Source: Patiria pectinifera
Lineage: Eukaryota; Echinodermata; Asteroidea; Valvatida; Asterinidae
Assembly: GCA_029964075.1 (NCBI GenBank)
Contig: CM057144.1
Location: forward strand, 13,415,281 to 13,479,280
Direction: 5' to 3'
DNA: 64,000 nucleotides
Shown here: one piece after another, positions 1 to 11,700 of the stretch
How positions within the stretch are numbered: position 1 is the first letter of the stretch
Layout of the letters: the number at the start of each line of letters is the position of its first letter
The notes under the pieces: generated by a model
The model's input: only the letters and a program-made list of their open reading frames with translations
Database searches by the model: none
What the model was told of the DNA's origin: nothing
Program-made: the position numbers and the translations under genes

Positions 1-855
1 ACAATTACAAATGCAGTATCTTGTACACGTTTCAGCTTTCAAGAAGGTTGCAAGTTCATTGTCCTTTCAAAATCTTTGTCAAAGACTAAACACCTGATAT
101 TAGGCATTCCAAGTGGTATCAGATTTGATTATATAATGGTATGGACCCAAACGCTATCTGTGAACGCCCTTATCCAAATGCAACATAAAGGCCATGCAAT
201 ATTTTCAAGCACTGCGTAACACATACCAATAACCCAATAATTGGTGCATACAAACAAATACTAAGTGTGGAAATTACATAATGCAGGTCCAAAAATACAC
301 AGCGTTACCAAATCAAAGATATCTCTGGTTTGCAATGATGGATTTTCTTGATTTTTGCACCAATTATAAACAAGACCATAGGCTTGAAAATGCTATAAAA
401 TCTGATGAGCTACTCTGACCAACTTTGGAGAAAATCAGCGATTTCTTCATGCACGATGCTTATTGGAACACACTTTGTAATATGATCCGTGCCTCCGTGG
501 CACCAAGATTTTAGGAAAGGGGGCACGGTGACAAAATCAGTCTTGACTACGGAGCGCGAGTCTCCCTTTAGCCCAGCTACCCCTCCCATGCCCTCCCCAC
601 ACCCATGACATGTGCTACAGGGGGTACAATTTCAATTGAGTACAATCTGACCATAAGCCAATAAACCTCAGTGTCACCCCAGAGATTTGACTAGGCCTAT
701 ATCTTCTTCCCGGAAATCCACGGCCTTTTTATACTCATTGAATCAAACTGTCGGAATTTAATTGCTTCCTCTGATGAGATCGACCCGACAGCTGAGAGAT
801 ATTATACAAGACGACGTCGGAAACTGGACTTACGTGGGATGAAACCCGAGCTTAC
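1..855. other. Intron of the GDPD5-like gene, no further exon recognised
   Basis: Begins (in gene sense) with donor GTAAGC at 855. I found no in-frame stretch continuing the GDPD family after its NDxxDFNW motif. A C-rich patch around 560-610 and AT-rich sequence elsewhere are the only compositional features. Confidence 0.4.
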
Positions 856-959
856 CAATTGAAATCTGCGATGTCATTTTGTGCCATCACCCAGTAATAC
901 AGCCACATTACAATGAAGGCGAAGCACACGACCACTAAGACGGCCCATAGCTTCTCAAA
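856..959 (-). CDS. GDPD5-like coding exon 2 (first transmembrane segment)
   Basis: Acceptor TTTCAG (complement of 960-965) and donor GTAAGC flank 104 bp that encode residues 43-76 plus two bases. About 20 hydrophobic residues (AVLVVVCFAFIVMWLYYWV) form a clear membrane helix. Confidence 0.82.
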
Positions 960-2083
960 CTGAAATAGAACAAAAATAACCAAATTGAATACGGTGGATA
1001 ATTCACTTTGCAATGTACACGCTGTGTGAAAACCTTTTTAGGCTTGGAAGGTTAAGTGCCTCAGGCAACAGAGAACATTGAGAGTTTGACAATTTCACAC
1101 GTAAATCTTAAAAGGTTTCCTACAGTACAACAATGAACTTCAATGAAGCTGTACATGCATAATATGTTCCATACTCAACTAGGCAGATTTAGTATTAGGA
1201 AAAAAACAAAACCAACATGACTTATGAAACTGTGAAAAAGAAAACAGAATATTTAAAATTGTATATTGTGTAAGTAAGTAGCACTACAATTAGTTTCATT
1301 GCCAATGTAAAGTTAAAGGTAGGGTACATCATTTGTGAATTTTTTTCATTTGAAGCAACAACAGAGCTTGAAATCTAAAGCCTGATGAAGTTTTAGCTCA
1401 GTGAATACGGTATATTCTGAGAAAAACAATAGTCTAAGATTTTAAATTCAATTGAAATTCAATTCAGCGGATGCTGATTTCTTATTCAGCCGACTGCAGA
1501 GCTATGCAATGTGTCACGCACAGGAACGACGAATAATAGCAACCGCGTGCAACTGCGTCGTATCAATGCTTGCGCGTGCGCAGCCATATTCACGGATTCC
1601 TCAAACCTCGTCCAACCCCGCTCCAGTCAATTTCTTTGTTCAACTTTGACAAGTTACAATAACGAACCTAGTCAGTTATCCTTTGTGGTTAATTTTTAAA
1701 AAAAAAATTTAAAAAAAAATAATTTGGAAAGATTTCCATATACGAAGTTCACTAATTTTCCTCTGTATTGACTAACAAGCCCCCAGATAGCAATTTCATG
1801 TCATCAAAGTCAATTTGAGCAGTGAGAAAATACAAGCATTTTCTTAGAAAACACTTAGAATTTTTCAGTCCAATCTCATAGGGTTTGTACACAGGGTGTT
1901 GAGTGAACTTCGTATATGGAAATCTTTCCAATAATTTGTTTAAAAAGGCAAGCGTACCTTTGTGGTAGGTTCTGTTGATCGTTGATATCGTTTCCACCTG
2001 CATCCATACAGGCCGGTCATGACGGACAGACACACCTGCTGCTTGTAATTCTGAGTGTTCTCCAAACGGATGTGAGACACCAT
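856..2083 (-). CDS. GDPD5/GDE2-like glycerophosphodiester phosphodiesterase, 5' part (2 exons; rest off left edge)
   Basis: Two coding exons on the minus strand, 2083-1958 and 959-856, join in phase 0. They encode the cytoplasmic N-terminus and first membrane segment of a GDE-type phosphodiesterase. Exon 1 gives 42 residues starting at a strong-context ATG (AAGATGG) and contains LSVMTGLYGCRWKRYQRS, which closely resembles the start of vertebrate GDPD5 as I recall it. Exon 2 begins FEKLWAVL, continues as a hydrophobic helix and ends in NDIADFN, matching the family's 'NDYDEFNW' stretch after the first membrane span. The family is a six-pass membrane enzyme that cleaves glycerophosphodiesters or GPI anchors. 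Exon 2 ends after two bases of a Trp codon, and the next exon was not found in 1-855, so the catalytic GDPD domain lies outside. GDPD2 or GDPD4 orthology is not excluded. Confidence 0.82.
1308..1660 (+). repeat. Degenerate copy of the TTAA-flanked intronic repeat
   Basis: Shares 'catttgaagcaacaacag', 'tgatgaagtttTagctcag' and the CpG-rich 'gcaaccgcg' stretch with the longer copies at 6084-6636 and 10582-11555. The right part is missing. Located in intron 1 of the GDPD5-like gene. Confidence 0.55.
1718..1936. mobile_element. Short inverted-repeat element (MITE-like) beside GDPD5-like exon 1
   Basis: Near-perfect terminal inverted repeats of about 34 bp: 1718-1752 reads ...TTGGAAAGATTTCCATA... 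and 1900-1936 is its reverse complement. Total length is about 219 bp. It lies in intron 1 only about 20 bp from the exon 1 donor. No transposase and no clear target duplication seen. Confidence 0.6.
1958..2083 (-). CDS. GDPD5-like coding exon 1
   Basis: Encodes residues 1-42 and ends ...STEPTTK before donor GTACGC (complement of 1952-1957). The start at 2083-2081 is preferred over the longer upstream open frame because the family begins with M-V-x-H and the context AAGATGG is strong. Upstream sequence (2084-2110) is presumed 5' UTR. Confidence 0.8.
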
Positions 2084-2984
2084 CTTGAAGTTCTTGCAGT
2101 ATCAATGGCGAAGTAATGAGTTAGAGATAAATGTTGTCTTGATAGTCGGACGATGGGTGGTGTTAAATACAGCACTGAGATCCAAGTGTTGAATATGTGA
2201 GGTCACGTAAGGTCATCCGATGTCTCATCCGTTAATGACTGTAATTTGTGATGAGTTCAATCAAGTCCGCGTGTACATATTGCAGGATTCGTCCAGGGTA
2301 CAGTAATATATGTAATCCGAAGACTAGCTCATGATCATCTGCACAGACACCGTGCATCACCCCTTGGCTGGTATGACGTCACCAATCCCAGGTTTCCTGA
2401 AGTCTGGGCTTCAAGTGTGTTGAGGTCTCGGCGGATTTCACTCAGCGTGCAGTGCTAGCGGATGTCGAGGTATCCTGTCATGTTGGGTTAGAGGCTCTCC
2501 CCGTCCGTACATAGCTTGTCTGCCGGAACGAAATAGAAACGAAATCACATAGATTAACAACAAATAATACCGAAAGCGCAACCAAAAATACACGACCACA
2601 TTTCTGTCATGAAGTACATACAAACACCAAATGTTTCTTAATTTATAAATACAATTAACTCCTACACTGTATAAATAGAAAGCGTGCCAGATTAACGTCA
2701 GGCCTGTGCTTCATGTGCAAGCGAATCATTAATGCATTGTCTTCTATTTATTTTCTGTGTAGACATTTCGAGCATGGGTAGGCAGGCCTTAGGGCTACAG
2801 TGTTTAAGTACACTTTTGTTTACCCTGGCTGGTTTGAAATGTTATATTGTTTGTCAAAAACCCATTCCTACTCGCATCAGTCTTCAGTCTTGTCTGGTCA
2901 TACTTTTCAATTTCCATTTTTTGTTTACTTTCTGATATATATTTGCTTTGTCATTGTACTTTTGTTCATTTGTTGGCCGAATAA

Positions 2985-3010
2985 ATAATAATAATAATAA
3001 TAATAATAAT
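2985..3010. repeat. (TAA)n microsatellite
   Basis: Uninterrupted ATA/TAA trinucleotide run of about 26 bp. Confidence 0.95.
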
Positions 3011-5224
3011 GCAAACAACTAGGATACAAAATTTGTAGGAGTTGAATGTGGGTTAGACTTGTGGGAATTTGCAGTATTGCCAAAAATTCACATTCGCAAT
3101 CACATTTGTGCCTCGTATGAACACAAACATTGCAGTACATGTACATGAGTTTACATCCAAAGGCATCACCAATGACAAGTTCAACACTCTTTTAATTAAC
3201 TTTTAACTTATCGATCAACTCCGTCAAAAGGAACGTCTGGTACCTATTTCTACACATTCTCTTTACGCGTCCCACCAGACTACTGAAGGGTCAATCTTTT
3301 CAAACAAGCTCCATTGGATCTCGGAAGCTGCGGGCCAACGAATCCATTTTCATGCGTGAGTCACGTGATTGTGCCATGTAATTTCTGGAAGGAGTAGTGT
3401 TTTTGAGTAGAAAAATCTGATTTTTTGACCCCGGTGACCCCATAATGACCTTTGACCCCAGTTTGGGCTGGTACTGATACTTTTGACAAAGTTTGGTTGA
3501 AATCGGTCAAAATATGTAGGAGCAATAGACAATGCCAACGTTTGTTACTAACTAACGGAGAGACATGATGATTTATTGAGTTGCTATCCCGCAGCCAAAA
3601 ATTGTACACGTACCCGTCTAGTCTTACGTGTAGGCTTCAAATTGAAATCGCTTGGCTTCACTCTCAGGTGCAAAATGTTAAAGAAAAGTCTCCTTTAAAA
3701 ATTGAAGTGAGACTTCAAAACTTGGCTGGTGAAATACTGAGGACCTTGTCTTTGCCTCATAAGAATGTTTGGAGAATATGGTGGGCTAAAGAGTGAGTAA
3801 AGTTGGCCCGAGTTTGTTTTGCATGTTTTTCTGGACTCAAGGTCCCAGTTTGCACCACGTGTATCCATAAAGTTGCCTTTCATTTCCTATACAGTTAAGT
3901 AGCAATGACAAAAACTTAACCAAATTACTGTATTCATCTTTGACTCAGCAATTCTCCACAGAGCCTCAACAGGAAGAAATCAAGGAGAAATCTTGGTCCC
4001 AATGTCTCCAAGGAAAAGTTTGCATCTCCCTGACCTGCTTCTGACTAAGCACAGATGATTTTTTTTTTTCTTCGGCGCGATAAGTTGTGATGGCGGACGT
4101 CGTGCGTGTGTTTGCAAGACGCTGGTCATGTGACCAATCAAGAATCATTTATCAACCAAGGAGAAGCTGACTCATACCAGTATGGAGTTAATTAACATAA
4201 ATCACCCTCTCTGTTGTATACTGAGTCAAAAAGAAACTGACTTGGATTCATGATTTTTTGTCTTGAAAGGCAATTAAATTTCAACACACGAATGAAGTAC
4301 ATGTACATGTTTGTATTAAAAGAACACACATGTACTTCCACTCATCTAGAAAAAGAATTACTTAAATTGATCCATGCCATTAGAAGTAAATGTATGTTTA
4401 TAATAAAATATAGTATAAAAGAACCTATTTTTATAGCTGTCCATGGATTGCCATTGGAAGCTATTGAGCTGAGTGAGAATTACAGATTCACACAGGCATT
4501 CAAATCAGGATTTCAATCATTTGAGTCAAGACTGAAACCTTATTTTTACTGTCAGGTTTTGTGTTTTGAATATGAGGAACAAGTCCACTTTTGTGTTTCT
4601 GAAATATTGATGGCGATTTGTGTCTGTTTTCCTTTGCAAGTTTTCATTCATTCGTGGAGGTGGGAAAACATCCATGTTTCATTGTATTTAATGGGTATTC
4701 ATCAGTTCGTAGAATAGTAAATGATCGGTGGTGGACAGCTAAATTTTGTGATCTTTTTATTAAATAGTCCTAACTTAGGAATAGAGTATGCACATTATGC
4801 GCAATGTTCACAATTACTAGTCAATAACATGCACTTTATCCCTTTGTTATTTTTATGAAATGGAGCGAGCCAAATATTTCCAAAAATAGTTTTTTTCTAA
4901 TTCGGTCACTTTCTTTTTGACTTGTGCTGTTTAGTGGTAGTATCACTGCAGGAGTCTTGATGCTGGATTTAAAATCGTTTTTGTTTCGTTGATGGTAACC
5001 ACCGAGCAAGAACCTTTTGTTTCGTTTAAATAACTAAAGGACAAGAACCTTTCCAGCAGGATATCGGACCACCTGCCACTGACGAACGGACTCAAGGGTC
5101 ATGATATATGGAAACGATTAATTAATAAAAATAACCCGCTCTAAAGGTATCGAATGGAAGTAATTCTTTTATAAGATGGAATTTTGCGTCGGGGTGATAT
5201 AAATCAAATTAGGTTTTGCCCTTC

Positions 5225-5390
5225 ACCGACGTTTTTAAACACTGTATACTCAGTGTGTTACCTCCCCGAGTGAAAGTTGGAAAATATCACTCGGGTGGGA
5301 CTCGAACCCACGACCTCCTGCTTTCTAGTGCAGGTGCGGATAGATCTCTCTCAAATGACGTCACTGTCACAAATTGCCACGTGCATCAGC
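5225..5390 (-). repeat. tRNA-derived SINE fragment
   Basis: Contains the reverse complement of a pol III B box (GTGGGTTCGAGTCCCACC) after 'aaacactgtatactc'. The same arrangement recurs at 20998-21135. It is not a real tRNA gene, because a full cloverleaf cannot be formed around it. Confidence 0.6.
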
Positions 5391-5484
5391 CTATTCTTAG
5401 TTGAATTTTCGTGATGCGCATGGACTGTGCCTTATTTCAAACAACATGCGCGCGTGTTTAGAACATTTTGCACACTGTGCGTAC

Positions 5485-5875
5485 AGCACCCGATGGTGTT
5501 GAATACGCAGTTGTAATTTTCCTACGCAGATGGCCAGCCGGGCTACTGAAACAGACTCTTAACTAGCCCGCGGGCATTTTCACTAGCCTGCATGTTTTTT
5601 CTTTTATATTATGTATCCTGAGGCAATATTGTCAGTGTTTTTAATAAACAGATCTAATAATGTAACCCTAAACAGTTAATAAAATTAGACACAAAGTGAT
5701 ACAGGTTTACTTTCTGAATTTACTGATTTATTTCTTCCTGTCCTTTCATCTTTGCCGTACATCCCAATAATGTTTGACTCGCCAGCTGGGCTACTTAAGG
5801 AATAGTTTGACCAGCCCGCCGCTGTTTTGACTAGCATTTGGCTAGCGGGCTACCGCTATAGTTGAACCCTGCTGT
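5485..5875. mobile_element. Degenerate hAT-like DNA transposon remnant
   Basis: The right end reads, in reverse complement, CAGGGTTCAACTATAG followed by GCCCGCTAGCC. The left part has the inverted counterpart (GCCAGCCGGGCTACTG). Internal 'agcccgc' motifs recur. The left terminus and target duplication are unclear. Confidence 0.4.
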
Positions 5876-6083
5876 CAGAGAATTTTCATTGACACTGACC
5901 ATGAACTCTTTCAATGAAACCAGTTGATGTGACGTGTGGGAAGTTAAAAAAGAGGAAATCAGCTGATCAGAGGAAATGGCGCATTCAATGAAACTAAATG
6001 TGACGTGTGTGACATGAGTAAACGTGCATGCGCATTAAACTAATGAGGATACATCCATTTGAAAATGAAACGAAATACTTTAA

Positions 6084-6636
6084 AGTTTATAGTCAATCAT
6101 TCATTTGTAATTTGTGCATTTTGTTCGTTTGAAGCAACAAAAGTGTTCAAAATCTAATGAAGGATACTGAACAACTAACCTGATGAAGTTTCAGCTCAGC
6201 TTCAGCTGTATATGCTGAGAAAAACAGCATTCTACATGTGGATTCTCAATTTCAAATCAAAAGTTGCTGAATCATGTTTTGAACTGGGCCTGAATTCAGC
6301 GTCCGAGATGCGTTCTCAATGAGCCGATTGCAGCTATGCAATGTCGCGCACTGATCCGACGAATTATAGCAACCGCGCACGCCTGTGGGTCGTGCCAATG
6401 CTTGTGCGCGCTTTGCTGCAAAACAAAACGAACTACTAATTTAAATTTCCTACAGTGCGTCTTAAGAAGCACCGTTGGAAAGGCCTTCTGTTGTTGATTT
6501 CTTCAAAATAACAGCTTTCCAGAAAGAATAATTTCACAGGGAGTTTAGTCCCCTTACTATCTTTCAACCAAGTATGTTTTTCAACAATAATTACGCCAGT
6601 CACTTTTTGGATAGCTGCAAATGATGGACTCCAGCT
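6084..6636. mobile_element. TTAA-flanked non-autonomous DNA transposon, copy 1
   Basis: TTAA at 6080-6083 and 6637-6640 bracket termini that are inverted relative to each other (AGTTTATAGTCAATCATT... and ...AAATGATGGACTCCAGCT). A better-preserved copy lies at 10582-11555. From 6641 a second partial copy runs inverted ('actaaactccctgtgaaa'). TTAA targeting is typical of piggyBac and Kolobok superfamilies. Confidence 0.6.
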
Positions 6637-8302
6637 TTAAAGATAGTAACAGCACTAAACTCCCTGTGAAAATATTCCTTCTGGCATATATGCTGTCATT
6701 TTGAAGAAAACAATAAAAGAAAGTCATTTCCAAAGATGAGTCAAGTGACGCGTTTTTGGAAATTTCCGTTTGTAGTTGGTTTGTAATTGGGTGAATCCAT
6801 GAAAGGGAAATGTATTACAATTGTCACCAATTGGCAAATGTTACGCTTACAAAATGTAACAATGTAATCTTAGCTGAAGTGTTAAGATATTTCTGTCCAC
6901 CCTTTCGCTGCCGAACCCAGTGATGTCTACCAACTTTGACAGAAAGCAGAACAGGAAATTGAGGGCACATTGAGGGACAGGGGATACTGGGATCCGGGGT
7001 CAACTTTGTGCGAAGTGTCTTTGTGTGAAAGGGTTAACTGCAAAAAGAAGGGGGTGGTTACTGAAAAAAAAATATCAATGCAAGGCCTGTTGTAAAATTG
7101 CAGTTTAGGATCCCGTTCAATTTTGTAAAAAAAACAGTAGGGTTTTGATTTATGTTTGAACTGTTGTGACTCGTATTACTATTAGTCTCTATATTAATAA
7201 CTTTAAGGAAAACTGTTGAAACAGGTATATGTAAGAAAGTCATGCAATTTTGTGTTTGAATTTGCGCTAACGTGTGCAAAATAAACCTGGAAATTACACG
7301 AAATTACACGAAATATAGATGTCTGAAAAAGGGGGAATAATTTTTTATCGCTTTAAAACGGGTGAGAGTGCTTCTAAAGCATAAATAAACTACAAAGTCT
7401 AAATGTAAAAATAAAAACTTGACAAAGTTCTACATATTCACGTACATGTTCCAAGTGTGGCCTTTATTTACGGAGGTGGTCCAGTAAATTGGACACATTT
7501 AAGGGGAAAATAAGGTGTTTCACGGTAATAATATGCGCCATCTTGCCCGTGCCGTGGGGCAATTTTACACACGTTGCTGTGTACGCATCATCAATGGAAA
7601 ACTGCGCTTCCAAGTCATCATGCGTTCATTCCAAAATGCGCCCACGTCTAGCAAGCATACGTTCTTTTTGCCCCGTGAACAAGATGGCACATTATTACCA
7701 CGAAACACGTTATTATTTATATTTATGTCTTTAAAAATTAAAATGACACTTTTTTCCCCCTAAAATTAATTTTGTGACTGTGTTGGTCAAAATACTAATA
7801 TTTTTTGTTAAAGATAATCAGAGGCTGATTAATGTGAGTATAACTATAATATATGCCACTTGCCAGGCCTATATTCAATTTTTTTTTGTCACCACTTGTT
7901 GTTAACCCCCCCCCCCCCCAAAAAAAAAACCCCGCAAAATCTCATCAAATCATGTACACGCGCATGGGGCTAGCGCGAGCATACCACACACAAGTAGCCT
8001 ATACAGACAGACTTGCCACATGCATTTGTAAAAAATTAAAACACAAGAATCTTTTCAATGTTTAATTTACACCAACACTACAACAGATTACTTTCGAATA
8101 ACCTACCTTCGTCAAGCAGCACGCAGAAGTGTCGATGGTTTACAAGTATGACAAAGTCCGAAGTATGGAAAGGCAGATTTCCGAGGAATATAACGAGAGA
8201 AGATTAGCCTGCAATTTACAGCGAAATACTTCCGGATATGATGATGTACCGGTGCGGTACGTGGGTGCTGATATCGCGCGCTGATTAACATCGCGCCGCA
8301 TC

Positions 8303-8311
8303 GCGCATGCG
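8303..8311. promoter_or_regulatory. NRF1-like site at the TRAPPC14 start
   Basis: GCGCATGCG, a near match to the palindromic NRF1 consensus, lies 17 bp upstream of the chosen ATG in a local CpG-rich patch (about 8270-8315). No TATA box is nearby. This suggests a CpG-type housekeeping promoter, by inference. Confidence 0.45.
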
Positions 8312-8327
8312 TAAAAATATATTGAAG

Positions 8328-8735
8328 ATGGCGGACGATTTGGACGTGCTGCAAAAAGACTGCAAATTTCAGTTACTTTTCCCTTCGAAAGAGCCGACAG
8401 ACTGGCTTGATATTCAACACATTCCACCTAGATGTAAAATCTACTCCGGGGAGCGGGTCACTTTCGCCCTCTTAGTGCAATATGTCGGTGAAAATGACTG
8501 CAAAGAACGGGTGCAGGAATGGCAGGCGGCGATACGTTCCGTGCACTGCAAGGCGCACATCGGTTGCAGCACAACCGACAACAATGCGGTTACGTGCGTT
8601 ACGAAATCGCCGGGCAGATCGAAGTCAGGGGGGCGGAGTCACGGTTCCTCTAGGCCGTCCAACTCGTTAAGCAGATCAGCTAGGATTTGCAAACCCTTTG
8701 AAACATTCAACACAGGAAAAGCTACAGTGAGAGAG
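8328..8735 (+). CDS. TRAPPC14: TRAPPC14 exon 1
   Basis: Residues 1-136, phase 0 at donor GAG|GTAAGG. Contains IYSGERVTFALLVQ, matching the conserved 'LYLGETVRFLLVL' strand at the start of the family, then a Ser/Arg/Gly-rich linker. Confidence 0.9.
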
Positions 8736-11700
8736 GTAAGGATTGACTTCATTTGGTTGATTGTATTGTATTTCATTGTGTATTTTATCATTTTTTGTAT
8801 GTTTATTTTTTTATAAATTTACAAATGAAGGCCTGGAGTGACATGGCCTGGAGTGTCATGGCCTAGCGCCGTGTTCTGGTGTTTCAGAGGCAACAGTGAC
8901 GTGGGTTCGAGCCCACCGGCGGACACTTGTGCTCTTAAGCAAGGCACTTAACCTTTATTGCTTCGTTCTTTGGATGTGACGTTAAGTCGTAGGTCCTGTG
9001 TGTTGCAAAAATGCACATAAAAGAACCCAGTAAACACTTATCGCTAGCCTAAGAGAAGGGTTTTGCCCCGGTGTTTCTGGCCTCCTGTGTAAACTCCCAC
9101 ATGGAGTATTTAGGAGAAGAACCAACCAAGAGCCTAGGCCTACTTTGTTGTGGAACTTTGTTGTGCAATCAGTTGATCCGCATGATCGGTAAAACCTTTT
9201 CGACATTCGCATTGCATCATGGGAGTGGATGACAAACATTGCCCGAAATTTACATGCAAGTCTATGACGAAAAACGTAAGTGAGTTCAGCAATGAAATTT
9301 TCACACAATGTTTTGTAAGGTACAGAGAATATAAACCACCTATTGGTTTGGTAAAAACGTGAGTAGTTCGGGAGAAATCAGTGGGGTTACTTCCAAATTA
9401 GATGACCATAAAATCCCTCGATCGGCTGTGTGTGCTGCGTGCATTTGTGGCCGGCCGTGCACAGCTAGCCACGGTTTATTTTTAATAGGCCTATATCGTC
9501 CGTGTACCTGTTTTTGAGGCATCAAGTTTGAGGTTTGACCTTGACCTTGTAGTGACGCACACGCCAGATTCATACCACACAACCAAAAGATTGTCCAATC
9601 ACATGATATACACAAATTGACGTGGTACGCACAAAATCTAAGACAAACAAAAAATGCCAGGGTTGTCTAAGGGGCAGTGTTTCCCCTGCCCATTCAAACG
9701 TGAGGCGGCCCACCTCGCTACTTTCAGTGACCACCTCGCTAAATTTCAGCCAATATCACCACCTCTCTGTGAAGATTTGCAACAAAGGAAATACTAATCG
9801 AAAGATTTTCATTTTGTGTTATTTATACGCGTTTTCCATGACCTGTTTGTATCAAGAACTCACAATATGAAATCACTGCGCTTTTTTGTGAGAGCTGCAT
9901 TCTTTTCAATTTGTTTCAATCATCAATTTAAAGTTTACCGCCTCTCTCGGTTCATTAGCCAGGGGAAACACTGCTAAGGGGCGTGGTTAACTGGCAAACG
10001 GCAATAGGTCAATTATTCTTCGACTTGGCGTGAACACTAAGAATAAATAAACAAATAAAAAAATAAAACAAGACAAATTCATCTTGTTACTATACCCGTG
10101 TAAATTCTTAGTACATGGACATGGTGCACAGTGCACACATTGTTTCTACGAAGAATTGCGAAGAATGGTTTTGTTAAAATCATTTCCTTTTACTGTCTGT
10201 TATCAAACATACATGTATGCACAACTTACATACTTGTGCTTTATATGTAGTACACAGCATTGATCAATTAACGTGCCCACTTGTACGTACTGCACTCGAT
10301 ACATGTACCATAATTGATCGCAGTGTGCAACGCTGCAGAAGATTTCCGCGATTCACACTCAAAAACAGATCAATATCTTGGGCTTTTAAAACCGAGTTTC
10401 CTTGCTGACAGCAAAATGCTGCCATCAACGCTCCTGGTTACCGTTGCCAAGCAGATTCTATCAATAATTTGATTTGTACGGTAATGGGCTTTCTCTTGAG
10501 TTAATGAAACGGGCAAGTTGTTATGCCATGTGTTGGATTCTTATTGATCTGATGGCTCACCAGATAATGTCACAGGCTTAAAGCTATAGTCCATCATTTG
10601 TAATTAGTGCATTTTGTTCGTTTGAAGCAACAACAGTGTTCAAAATCTAATGAAGGATACTGAACGACTTACTTGATGAAGTTTCAGCTCAGCTTCAGCT
10701 TCAGCTTCATATTCCTAGAAAAACAGCATTCTAGGATCTCAATTTAACCCTAAAGGGGCCAGGTTATTTTGACCATCTCTCAGCCGGGGGGGGGGGGGGG
10801 GGATCTAAGATCTCGGCCATCGAGTGACGAAAAATTTTGAAACTCAGCACATGCATAGAGCAACTCTTCCTGAACATACCCAAGAAATTTCATGATTATA
10901 GGTCAAAGGGTATTGGAATTATGGCTAATTAATTATTCATATGTACGAACGGCAATTCTGCTCTGTGTACACGACGTATATGCGAAAATTCAGTTTTCAC
11001 GGCGCATAGCGCCGGAAAATTTTTCGCTACGCGGCAACCCGTGGTCCGATTTTTATGTTTGTGGTATCAAAAGATGCGCAAAGCTCGAGGCTAAAAGGTC
11101 ATAACAGCTCGGGTCGCGAAAAAAAATTTTTTAGAGGCTATCACAAAAATTGTTGAGGGGGGGGGCGGATTCCGCCCCCCCCCCCCCCGGCCCCTTTAGG
11201 GTTAAAATCAAAAGTTGCTAAATCATGTTTCGAATTGTTTTGAATTGCAGTTTTACGCGATGTTGCGCACTGATCCAACGAATTATAGCAACCACGCGCG
11301 CCTGTGCGTCGTTCCAATGCTTGTGCGCGCTGCGCCGAATAACAAAACGAACAACTAATTTAAATTTTCCTATGGTGCTTCATAAGAAGCACCGTTGGAA
11401 ATGCCTTCCTCGTTGATTTCTTCAAAATGAGAGCTTGCCAGAAAGGATAATTTCACAGGGAGTTTAGTCCCCTTACTATCTTTCAACCAGTATGTTTTTC
11501 AACAATAATTAAGCCGGTTACTTTTTTGGATAGCTGCAAATGATGGACTCTGGCTTTAATAGAAGCAATGGACAGGTTTTTTTGTCATGGTGGATCAAGG
11601 CAGCACTCAGACTGGGACCTTGAGTGCAGAAAAACATGAAAAACAAGATCATGCCAACTTTACTCACTCTTTTGCCAACAAAATTCTCCACAATTTTCAT

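Larger units (their letters stand above)
2084..8327. other. Spacer between the divergent GDPD5-like and TRAPPC14 genes
   Basis: About 6.2 kb without a convincing coding exon. It contains a TAA microsatellite, a 'TTTGACCCC' repeat patch (about 3420-3500), a 'gagtcaaaaagaaa' dispersed repeat (4220-4340; also at 16790), a tRNA-like SINE fragment, a hAT-like degenerate element and a TTAA-type repeat. The open frame at 4250-4717 was rejected. Confidence 0.6.

Noticed and set aside
4250-4717. 155-codon open frame on the plus strand
   Set aside because: It begins inside a dispersed 'gagtcaaaaagaaa' repeat also found at 16790, has AT-driven composition rich in F/Y/I/C, and shows no family motif or splice context.
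5290-5330. tRNA genes at this and similar sites (8895, 21085, 22775, 54765, 60345)
   Set aside because: Only A/B-box-like halves are present, attached to a repeated SINE body; no complete cloverleaf with acceptor stem is evident.
8307-8327. Upstream in-frame ATG as TRAPPC14 start
   Set aside because: It lies within the NRF1-like promoter motif, has weak context (GCGCATGC), and would add seven residues not expected in the family.
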